Shown piece after piece: positions 26,222 to 33,500 of a stretch of 64,000 bases of DNA. The position numbers and the translations under genes were made by a program. Location: positions 7,783,703 through 7,847,702 of the forward strand of contig NC_049991.1 in the NCBI RefSeq assembly GCF_000003815.2. Reading direction: 5' to 3'. Below the pieces are notes generated by a model. That model did not search any database. It saw nothing but the letters and a program-made list of their open reading frames with translations, and was not told the DNA's origin. Source of the DNA: Branchiostoma floridae (lineage: Eukaryota > Chordata > Leptocardii > Amphioxiformes > Branchiostomatidae). The stretch's first letter is position 1. Each line of letters starts with the position of its first letter.

Positions 26222-27074
26222 TACTAGCTTTCGGCATACTTGACACTATTAGAACTAAATCGTTCCACCGACATTATACCAGGATTTACTTACCCTTTTC
26301 CTCATCCGCCGAGCATGTTGACAGGAAGGTAACCAGAATCACACAAATGAAAATAAACAAAACGTGTTGCGCCCACGTGACCTGTAACATTAAAACATCT
26401 ATGTTATATGAATGATAACAAGAAGACTTTTTATAAGAATCCATGAGAAGGGGTAACAACTAACATATTGTTTCTGTTCTTTACGAAAACGTCACGTGCA
26501 ATTTCTGACGTTATATGCGACTTGCTGGCGTAATTATCTGTGTTCAATATTTCGTTGCACCTTTGTATTACCGGGAGTGCCTACGCTCGTAAGCATTTGC
26601 ACGAATTTGATAAGCTTTGTATGAATGTTATGAAAACTGACCGCATGAATCACTTGGCAAAAAAATGCAACTAAGCATTACAGTACTCTTGCTTCATTTC
26701 GGCCCGTCACATCGTATTTTTCCGTCACAGAAGATCCATAAACTACAAAGACAGGCTACGATTACGTTAAATCCTAACTCTGCTCCCACTTGCGATTCTT
26801 CCAGTGTCTTTGTAGCCTAAACTATGATGATAGACATAAATGTTGCAAATTTGAACACAATTCTAACACCTAAATATAAAAGCAAACTAATGTGGGGATA
26901 TGTCAGTTTAACAAGTTGAAAAGAAGCGGAGAGAATCTATAACAACTTTATAAGCAACGTATTTCACACTGTCTGTCGGTCTTCGTAGCGTTTGTACGTA
27001 CACACTATATGTAACGTTACTGACTTTCAAAATAAGGAACAGCAGACTTATAGTACGTAAAGAACACTTACCAT
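5360..27074 (-). CDS. Gene A: giant TSP1/laminin-G/Ig transmembrane receptor with proline-rich tail
   Basis: I built 24 coding segments by matching AG/GT sites and phases: 27074-27072, 26381-26294, 25819-25644, 25325-25268, 24143-23967, 23439-23288, 22719-22668, 22192-22013, 21048-20704, 18131-17940, 17167-16994, 16476-15049, 14788-14612, 14102-13908, 12932-12762, 12142-11877, 11417-11240, 10791-10672, 10341-10091, 9670-9361, 8865-8705, 8294-8144, 7633-7501, 7139-5360. They total 6918 nt and close in frame (2305 aa). Order: signal peptide (1-26), 4-Cys module (31-108), TSP1 (109-167), second 4-Cys module (168-235), TSP1 (236-295), Cys domain (296-410), TSP1 x2 (411-532), 11-residue repeats, TSP1 x4 (about 955-1189), two laminin-G-like domains (1190-1564), Ig (1565-1668), TM (about 1683-1704), cytoplasmic tail. 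By family knowledge such proteins act in cell-surface adhesion or guidance; the ligand is unknown. Alternative exons may have been missed. Paralogue of gene B. Confidence 0.86.
7501..7633 (-). other. Gene A exon: transmembrane segment
   Basis: A 133-nt exon (phase 1 to 2) encodes a short acidic stalk and then a ~22-residue hydrophobic stretch beginning IILVVLLVLFAVV. It ends with the basic stop-transfer RIRCCRER. This fixes the orientation: extracellular N-terminus, cytoplasmic proline-rich tail. Confidence 0.9.
8144..8865 (-). other. Gene A exons: Ig domain
   Basis: Two exons (8865-8705, 1-0; 8294-8144, 0-1) encode a single Ig fold. The first Cys is in LKLRCDYSF, the core Trp in VIWMKED, and the second Cys in the MTGSYSCLV strand. 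An NITN glycosylation sequon is visible. The intron position within the domain matches gene B. Confidence 0.85.
11013..11115. mobile_element. pogo/Tigger-like MITE, TA flanks
   Basis: 103 bp with terminal inverted repeats CAGTAGAAGCC / GGCTTCTACTG flanked by TA on both sides, in an intron of gene A. The second copy is at 21795-21973. The internal ATTGCACAA and ATGATTGAACG text is shared. Confidence 0.75.
11652..11790. repeat. Fragment of the TTCACCTTTATCCG foldback family
   Basis: Shares the GGTTCACCTT, CGTATATCCGTGG and ATATTGCAATTTGAAACCAT landmarks with the better copies at 39511-39731 and 41788-41995. Intronic in gene A. Confidence 0.5.
12762..14788 (-). other. Gene A exons: TSP1 repeats 6, 7 and 8
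   Basis: Three phase 1-1 exons (14788-14612, 14102-13908, 12932-12762) each encode one TSP1 repeat. Repeat 6 has EWSPWTACSLTCGDG; repeat 7 has WESWQPCDRTCGMG with RRRGC; repeat 8 has WAAWSSWSDCTATCGDG. All three keep CxxTCG and WxxW, so O-fucose and C-mannose sites are predicted. Confidence 0.9.
15049..16476 (-). other. Gene A giant repeat exon: basic site, ~30 x 11-aa Q/G/Y/P repeats, acidic linker, TSP1 repeat 5
   Basis: One 1428-nt phase 1-1 exon. It opens with HRRKKRES, a furin-type basic cluster. About 30 tandem 33-bp units follow (roughly 15480-16440), reading QGQQSPNGNYG or QGQQYPDENFV, and then an acidic Asp/Glu/Tyr-rich linker. The exon ends with a TSP1 repeat (DWGQWTSC, CTQTCGEG, CRGDIRD, CNIQPC) that contains an RGD tripeptide. 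The unit is a multiple of 3 with no stop in several frames, so long spurious ORFs appear on both strands. The frame given is the one that continues into the TSP1 repeat. Confidence 0.88.
16450..17515. repeat. Duplicated segment around the repeat-exon acceptor
   Basis: About 180 bp at 16450-16635 (exon start, acceptor and intron) is recognisably repeated at about 17325-17515. The second copy keeps a CTCTCTTTT...CCGTCTAT exon-start remnant and the following intron text, and both end in a GCCATGTTG/GGTTAA-type motif. It is a decayed duplication with no TSP1 coding content. Confidence 0.6.
16994..17167 (-). other. Gene A exon: TSP1-like repeat 4, lacking the first Cys
   Basis: A 174-nt phase 1-1 exon encodes GGWSGWSGWSVSTSDCGEG then RFRTC, DCPGP and SCLEE. 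The first Cys of the CxxTC motif is replaced by Ser, so one disulphide should be missing. The WxxWxxW C-mannosylation array is intact. Confidence 0.8.
17940..18131 (-). other. Gene A exon: TSP1-like repeat 3
   Basis: A 192-nt phase 1-1 exon encodes a divergent TSP1 repeat: NIWSPWGQC, then CSIGTRQRQMTC and closing CTLPPC. An insertion lies between the first and second Cys. The acceptor is TTTGTTCAG and the donor GTGGGT. Confidence 0.8.
18511..18606. repeat. Duplicated intron fragment
   Basis: GAACATTGTTTACCT...CCTTCATGAACGCGTTTG...CTTCATTTTGCTTTCCTAA matches 20598-20695 beside the 115-residue-domain exons. It marks an additional, exon-less duplicate. Confidence 0.6.
19020..20165. repeat. Tandem array of a ~450-bp intronic repeat
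   Basis: CCTCATTAATTATGCAAATT occurs at about 19034 and 19468. ACTCAAAAATCATGACCACA occurs at about 19111 and 19690. Poorly conserved partial units carry CACCTACCAAATATCATCAG and GCTGCAGTACCTTAGGCAGC up to about 20165. It lies in a gene A intron; no coding signal. Confidence 0.7.
20242..20597 (-). pseudogene. Decayed partial copy of the 115-residue domain exon
   Basis: The minus strand recalls the 3' half of exon 21048-20704: it reads GMWCFSSGPV, then FIIA, then GQHPTKA, then the exon end beside ACCATTGCAG. The 5' half is missing and a 193-bp foldback element interrupts it at 20301-20493. Flanking intron sequence (20598-20695) is also duplicated from this locus and recurs at 18511-18606. It is unlikely to be used as an exon. 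Confidence 0.7.
20301..20493. mobile_element. Foldback MITE inserted in the exon copy
   Basis: Near-perfect inverted arms of about 80 bp start TATACCCCCCTCACATTAG and end with the reverse complement. A short spacer (about 20377-20410) lies between them. The flanks are T/A, so a TA-type duplication (mariner-like) is plausible but not provable here. No coding capacity. Confidence 0.8.
20704..21048 (-). other. Gene A exon: unnamed 115-residue Cys/Trp domain
   Basis: A single symmetrical phase 1-1 exon of 345 nt encodes a self-contained domain. Landmarks are GHPVFRAKGNGPC, CVVYYADD, MWCFS and AWGGPQHPT, with a final VVCNG before the donor. Its 1-1 phase makes it shuffle-ready, like the TSP1 exons around it. 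I cannot name the family. A decayed copy of its 3' half lies at 20242-20597. Confidence 0.75.
21140..21320. repeat. GA-rich simple repeat
   Basis: Long purine-rich AGAGAGACAGAG tracts. The ORFs across it (Arg/Glu-rich on plus, Ser/Leu-rich on minus) are compositional. Confidence 0.9.
21795..21973. mobile_element. pogo/Tigger-like MITE, second copy
   Basis: Ends CAGTAGAAGCC / GGCTTCTACTG, TA flanks, with GGATAATTGAACGG inside. Intronic in gene A. Confidence 0.75.
22013..22192 (-). other. Gene A exon: TSP1 repeat 2
   Basis: A 180-nt phase 1-1 exon encodes a TSP1 repeat with WSEWGPWSDC, CSVGCGQG, RRRNC and a Lys-rich C-terminal part. The O-fucosylation Ser/Thr is replaced by Gly in CSVGCG. The donor is GTATGT. 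Confidence 0.9.
22668..23439 (-). other. Gene A exons for the second unnamed 4-Cys module
   Basis: Exons 23439-23288 (phase 1 to 0) and 22719-22668 (phase 0 to 1) encode about 67 residues. They carry CX4C (LCVFAKC), then a YW..LTCX6C segment. The exon layout and Cys spacing match the module at 25819-25268, so this is probably a tandem domain duplication interleaved with a TSP1 exon. Confidence 0.65.
23079..23194. mobile_element. Mutator-like foldback MITE
   Basis: TAGCCTGGAAAACAGCCGT and its partner ACGGCTGGATTCCAGGCTA form the ends. The flanks tcacaaaca and ttacaaaca match at 8 of 9 positions, fitting a 9-bp duplication. Intronic in gene A. Confidence 0.75.
23590..23745. repeat. Trinucleotide repeat (GTA/GTT-rich)
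   Basis: Runs of AGT/AGTATT trinucleotides. The Leu-, Thr- and Val-homopolymer ORFs here are artefacts. Confidence 0.9.
23967..24143 (-). other. Gene A exon: TSP1 repeat 1
   Basis: This symmetrical phase 1-1 exon (177 nt) encodes a complete thrombospondin type-1 repeat: GGWTQWSEF, then CSLTCGEG, RRRTC, and closing CEERPC. The WxxW motif fits tryptophan C-mannosylation and CSLTCG fits the POFUT2 O-fucosylation consensus CxxS/TCxxG. Both assignments come from known family chemistry, not from the sequence alone. Confidence 0.9.
24462..24793. mobile_element. hAT-type element with CAGGGCT ends
   Basis: Starts CAGGGCTTGAAATA and ends TATTTCGAGCCCTG. Inside are several CCTGCAC/GTGCAGG short palindromes. 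No clear target duplication could be read. A related end (GTATTTCGAGCCCTG) occurs at 28549-28563 beside GGGTGCAC repeats. Confidence 0.6.
24870..25073. mobile_element. TA-flanked MITE, CTGTAAATGCA family
   Basis: Ends CTGTAAATGCA / TGCATTTACAG with TA on both sides; internal TTCGCGG and CCGCGAA arms. Related copies are at 55488-55695 and a fragment at about 52470-52560. Intronic in gene A. Confidence 0.75.
25088..25242. mobile_element. Foldback MITE, ACGTCACATT ends
   Basis: Inverted arms ACGTCACATTTCCAAAGC / GGTTTGGTAATGTGACGT plus GGGCCCGG-type inner arms. Intronic in gene A. Confidence 0.6.
25268..25819 (-). other. Gene A exons for the first unnamed 4-Cys module
   Basis: Two exons (25819-25644, phase 1 to 0; 25325-25268, phase 0 to 1) encode about 78 residues just after the signal peptide. 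The visible skeleton is CX4C (CIQHFC) in the first exon and a W..L..CX8C segment (FWALYRC...SQC) in the second. The rest looks helical and charged. The same two-exon phase pattern and a similar skeleton recur at 23439-23288 plus 22719-22668. I do not recognise a named domain. Confidence 0.7.
26138..26218. repeat. CA microsatellite
   Basis: About 35 CA dinucleotides after a short CGCG interruption; intronic in gene A. Confidence 0.95.
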
Positions 27075-27573
27075 TGCGCTCAGTCTGGTATTGTAAATAG
27101 ACAGTGCAGCACTTCACGAAGTCACCCGCTTCTCTACATTTCAAATCTCAGGGTACGCTGCCGGCTTGGCGTGACAAATTGTTGGTCACACCACAGTTTT
27201 TGATAAACATAACCTTCCACCATTACCGAGTAACGGCGTCTTCTGTTTCGAATCGGTGTTCCGGAAAATTTGGGTCACTCGCTTTCGAAACGCGTTCGAA
27301 TGTTCCAAACTTCTGTGTCACATGAGGTCATTCGAAAGTTTTTTTGGAATATTCGAACAAACCGCCGTTCCAGAAAACGGAACTCGGTAGCCTTGTCAAC
27401 TCAACCTGTTTGTGTTGTGTTTTCACAACAACAATGCCCGTAGATAAAGCTTCTGTATTGTAGTCAAGCACGGTTAGTTACATATAAACTAACCTGATCA
27501 TCCGTGATGTTATCATTTTGTCCGACTTGCCTTCTTGCAGTGTGTAACTACCACATCTGTCTGTTGAAGTGGT
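27075..27573. promoter_or_regulatory. Presumed bidirectional promoter between genes A and B
   Basis: The 499 bp between the two divergent start codons contain both 5' UTRs and any core promoters. Four TTCnnGAA or GAAnnTTC dyads occur within 117 bp: TTCCGGAA 27259-27266, GAATGTTC 27298-27305, GAATATTC 27347-27354, TTCCAGAA 27368-27375. The first ends of both transcripts are not visible from sequence alone. Calling it bidirectional is inference from spacing and paralogy. Confidence 0.5.
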
Positions 27574-30500
27574 ATGAGTGGTCCAAAGGTGACTTTCATC
27601 GTCATGTTAGGAACGGTATTGACCCTGGTAACGTCTACCCACAACAGTGCCGTCGTCAGAGTCGAAGGTATGGCATCGTTTTCACATTTCATTTTCAATT
27701 TACTTTCAATGTGAAGTCTCCTTTAGTTTTGGCTTGCTTCTGTGTTTGAAGGATACACAACGATCATCGCAATTTGTCGAAATTACTTTTTGTATGTATG
27801 CGATGTTTGTTTCCGTGTGTCTGTGGTGGTACGCATGTGTGCACGTTTGCATATGTGTGTGTCAGTGGTATGTAACTTCATGTTCGTTTGTATGTATGTG
27901 TGTGTGTCTATTCTAACAATTCGCACAATAAATGATCCGTTACTACCAACACTATCTGAAGAAATCTGTTGACAAATATTGTTGTTTTTTAATTTATAAT
28001 TTCTCACAAAGAGGACCGAGGTTGGTCGGACTGTAGCCAGCCATGTGGTGTGGGTTTCAGTGCCAGGATGGCACCGTGTGCTTACAGCCCGCCACAGCTG
28101 TGTGACGTCATTCCAGCCAGCAAATTGTGCTTCTGGTCACCCTGCACAAGTACGTACGTTTGGCACTCAACCGGTAATAATTTGCATGTAAATCAGGAAG
28201 AGACAAAGTATATGCCTGGGTACCTGATGCAGAGCAAAGATGTCAAGCAGACCCTACGGTGCCTAAAGATAGCATCAAAGCTGGCAAAGGAGTATAGCCG
28301 ACCAAAGGGAGATAACCGGCCAAAGGGAGTCAAACGGGCACCTGGTGCCGGATATACTCCTTTGCCAGCTTTGATACTATCTTTAGGCACCGTAGGGTCT
28401 GCTTTGAGACTAAAGAATATGGTGTTTACTAGTATACTGACATGTTTACATACACAAGCCTATGAAAATATTTGGGTGCACCTGTGCACCCATAGAAAAA
28501 AATGGGTGCACAGCTCAAATTTGGGTGCACCTGGGTGCACAAACACGCAGTATTTCGAGCCCTGTTACAAATGCTGTGCATGAAAGAAATACGATAAGAT
28601 CAAGACTATTTCTTCCAAATCACAGTAACTATTGTAACAGTATTATAACAGTATATCAATCCACTGTTTGTGATATACATGATAGCACTACATATATCAG
28701 TATATAAGAAAATATCATCATTGCACTGGAAACCCAAACACATATTCATGAGCAGACAAGTCCACTTAACTCCACTCCCGTACACTCTACTCATGACAAG
28801 TTGAAAATTGTGTATTCTACTAATAAATGAGCCCAAACGTAGCATTTTTGTGTGTCTATGTAGATATGAATGGCTAACTTATATAATATATCTATTTATC
28901 GACAGTGCTACAAGAAGTGCTATTCATTCCTGTGGGCTCTTTCGTGGCCTACCACATGCCTACCAACGCTCCCATCATCCTTAGAGTTTACCTCAGATTC
29001 AAGTGCTTTCATATCTCCCGACACCCCTTTCACCTATTCGATACAGCAGAAAAGAATCATGGGAGATATGTGTCTTTGAACTGGCTCTCCGGAATTTTAG
29101 AATTGGAATTGGACATAGGGACGGGACCACTTAAAATTGAAAGCTCCATGCTACAGGTATGATTAAACGATTTTCTATGTAGATTGTTAAGATATTTATT
29201 ACAACACTGTCAAAAGAGTCACACACACACGCAAATTACGTCGCATTTCGTCATAAAATGTGATGGTGCTCTCTTTTTATAGCAATAGATTTGAAATGTT
29301 TACTTCTAATATGTTCATCCATTTAGCACATAAAAACGGAGACTCGGCACTTATCGGATTTTATAATACTAGATACTCAGTAGAATGTGGTCACGTGACT
29401 TAATGACGTATGATTTATCCACCATATTGAATGGTCAAACTTAGTAATGTAAATAACACATCGGTCAAAGGTCTGATTCCAGAATTGACCAACCAACATG
29501 GCGGCTGTGGCGTTACGTTCAAACACCCAAATATATGTATTCTAAAATCAAAACATTCTATTTTGCACAGAAAGGTGAATGGCACAGCGTTTCATTTACA
29601 ATAGAGCCAACCCAGGTCACCATGAAGGTAGACCACTCCCTAACAACGCTGAAAGAGGAAGTGCGACACACACGTGACGATATCCGACTGAGGCATGATG
29701 GGTATTTCTGGCTGGGGAGCAGATATGGTAAGAATGAGACGAGTCCAACAGTTATGGGAGACAGTCACAGTGCTATAGAGATATAACATTAATGCCATGA
29801 TTAGGTGGCAATACTTGAATAGCAAATTCCTGTAAGTTATTTGTGACGCCACAGCCGCCATGTTGGTTTGTTAAACCTGGAAGAGACATCCCACGCACAA
29901 AATCTTTAATCGCAGTGTGATTTTCAAATTCGAATAATTTAACCGCAAATTTCCAGGTTTAACCATCCAACATGGCAAAAAATTTTACGCCATAACCATA
30001 TGACTGAAGTGCTCTATCTATGTTTCAACATTTGCTTTCATTAAGTTATGAGATGCTCTTAGGGGTGGGTACCGGTACAGAACATTCAGGTCCAGGTCCG
30101 GTTCAGGTCCAAAGGATCAGGTCCAGACCTGAACCTGGACCTGATTCAGTATGACTCATACCAATGGTCCATTTCACTACAAAAAAATCTGTTTGGTGGA
30201 GTATTAGACTTACACTGGCGTCTTAAAATCCTACAACGCTAACTGCACCTGTACGGTTGGCTGTAAAACTTGGTAGAAATTACTACAAACTCTACTCTAC
30301 TTCACTCTTGTTATTTTCTTCCACCTGCAAGCGCCAAAACGTGTGAATGCCTGATATAATAATCTGTTAATTTTCTAATCGGTCCAACATCCGGTTCACC
30401 TAATTTTGTCAGGTCCGGTTTTTCTGGACCGGTCCAATAAGAAAAAACGGTTTTGTACCGGTACGCTGTACCGATACCCAGCCCTAGATGCTCTCCTTGG

Positions 30501-33500
30501 TGCTGAATGTGTGATGACTGCCATCATATGTATAACAAAGATACGAAAGTCACCGTTCTTTAATCTGTACGTGCATTTTAATTCATCTTCTCGACCTTTG
30601 TGATAAAGATCTTTCAATTTTGATATTAAGACTCTAAGTGGAAAATCTTGATTCTTAAATTTTTTCATGAAGAATCAGGTCCAGAATGTGACGTAGCCAT
30701 GGTGATGGTGAACGGAGAGCTGTACGACATAGAGGCCGGATCGGGTAGAACTAAAACGTCCCCCGAAGTGACGAGAGGAGTCCAGATTGTAGACGGTATA
30801 GTTGTATGAACTTTGTCAACATAATTCTGATGTATGATTACATCGAATTTACTACTGCAGTACTTTTTGCATTAGCATACTTTATATGTTGAAGTAGTTG
30901 TGTAGTTGATGTTTCTTAGCTTTGATTTTTCCTTGTCCGCCTTTGTTTACGGCTTAGCAGGTGTAGAAATGTATTGATATACAGTAAATTGTAAAACGGT
31001 TTGTGTCAACGTTTCCTATAGTAAGTTGCTGTCTTCAGTATTCGTGACTTTGGTGTTTCCACCCTTCACTACAGACGAAGATGGCGCCGATCTGGCTGTC
31101 TTTCGCGGGGACCAGATTCTCCCTCTCGGAGCGATCAAACCTCGTTCCCAGGATAACGACATCCTTTTGAAAGTCATCTTGTGCGTCAAACTGGTTGGGA
31201 CACATGGCTTGTTGTTCGCAGCCACCGATTCGAATCTCGCGTCCGCTGTGTTGTTGTCTTATCATGATAACACAGTGGAAGGAAACGTACAATTCCGAGG
31301 AAGGCAGGCCAGGATGGATGCACAGAGCCAACTCATTCATGTAAGAAAATATGATAATGTGAACTCCATTATTCGTTTTGTTAATCTATAAGGAAGCACA
31401 TGGCCCCAATCGCGCATACACAGCGATATGCACTGTGGGTCATGTGTCATAGGATATCCGGATAAACATAAACTTATTGAATATTGTGTCGACCATGCAT
31501 GCTTCATACATGGCCATGCTCGCATAAATATGCAATATTTTGTTGATACCGTGGCCTTTGTCTTTGACGAATCACTAACAACGCATTTCATTGTGCACTA
31601 GTGCAACTAGACCTACGAATCTCCTTATCATAGTGCCTTTAACATGCATTGGCATAATACCGGTAGTAAGACTTATACCGGTAGATTAAAAATACTGGAA
31701 CTTAAAGAGATCTACACATGCAACAATAGTTATTTCTGAGCTGTGCACACTTCAGACATCTAGGTGTCCAATACACCATTTACAAAGCATCGATAACAAT
31801 GCATTCGAAGACAACAAGGCCAAAAGTTTTAAGTATAATTTTTTTAAAATTTCGGGGTAGGCAGCTCGTCGTGGGACGACCACACTGTCACATTCATTGC
31901 CAAATTTATATAGATCATAATTACACATGCTCACGGCACAAGACGAACATGATTCAACAACAATCTTGAATTTCTGTTGGTGACCTACAACTCATGTAAA
32001 AGTGTGAAGAACCGTTGCATAATAGCCCGGATCTACGACTGAATGGGCAAAATTGAACGTACGCAGCCATTTTCCCGCCATTTTTATATCTACGCTAGCA
32101 GTGAAGTGTTACGTCATAGCGGTTGTGACGGACAGAAGTTAAATGGAAATTCTTGACAGTATACGTCCGTTTTCTCATGACATTTTGCATGCTCATGCAG
32201 GTTTATGTTTTATGCATTTACTGACAGAAAAGGAAGGAACATCAGAGGATGTATAAATGTACATAGCGGCAGTTAATTGTGCCGTGTTTCTTCCTACCGG
32301 TATTTTTTACCCCCTCCCAACCACGCGCCCGTTCGCCGTGTAATTCCGCGGCGTGTTACAATTACAATATTACGCTTTTAGCAGGACAAGAGTGGCAGAA
32401 AAGTTACACAGAAGAAGTGGCAAGGGTAACCTATAACAGCAACATGTAACTGGAGAAAATGATGCGTTGACAATTTGTCAAATCAGTATGGCTAGAGAAA
32501 TCGTCGTAAACGTACCGGTATTATGATAATAGATGTTACATTGACTTCATAGTGATTATAGTTTGAATTTCTCAGCAACCATGTTGGTGGGTAACCTGAA
32601 TAAAAAGTAGCTTATCATCATATTCACGAGACGTACACTGTAATCCAACTTGGCGCAAATGACGTAAAATGTTTTGGAGACGCATACTATCAATGCATTG
32701 CGAAATGCTGTTAAGTCAGTTGTAAACTTTCACTTACATAGGAGCTAAAATAAGGTGCTGAAAAGTCACAATTACACACATTTTTCAGGAAAATTCGGTG
32801 ATCGCTATTGAGCTGCTGGTCACAAAACAGTACCTGGTCATCCGGACACCAGAAGCGATGTTTCATACCAAGCACAACTTGCACCTATCTTCGTCCGACC
32901 TCTCGTCCTTGACCGAAGTGCATGTCGGCGGCACCCTGGTCGAGTCCGGCCTTCCCGATGACATCGCAAACAGAGGAAAGTTCGTCGGTGTAGTCTACGA
33001 GGTCTGGGTCAACGACAAGCACTACACTCTAACCACCATGGACTTTGCTGACGTAAAAGCATTGACGTATCCTGGTAAATACTTATCCAAGTTTATACTA
33101 ATTGGGTCTTGGGAGGATGAAGAAATATGTGAAAAAAGTATAGTTTGCATTTCTTTAAAAGAAATTTGGACAAAGCACCAAAGGTAGTGCAGAGAGAAAA
33201 ATCGAGTGATCTTAATTAAAGTTAAAATAAGCATTTATTTTTATTGGTCAACTTGAGTAGTCGTGCTGACTATGTCTGCTCGCACTCACGAGACCATGAC
33301 GTAGGCATTGTCCGACATCTTGGATGGTTAAACCTGGAGGTAAATTTGAACGTATCACTGTACGCCAACAATCATATAATGCACGTGTAATTATGTAACT
33401 ACCACGTTTGACCAAGCAGCACGGGACTGCGACGTTATGTTGTACAGTTATGATCTTCAAGCCATATTAATCGGTATGAATGCCAGTTCCACTTTTGTCA

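Noticed and set aside
28050-28583. 177-codon plus frame in gene B
   Set aside because: It starts inside the real TSP1 exon (28012-28149) in that frame, but then reads through the donor into a foldback element and a GGGTGCAC repeat.
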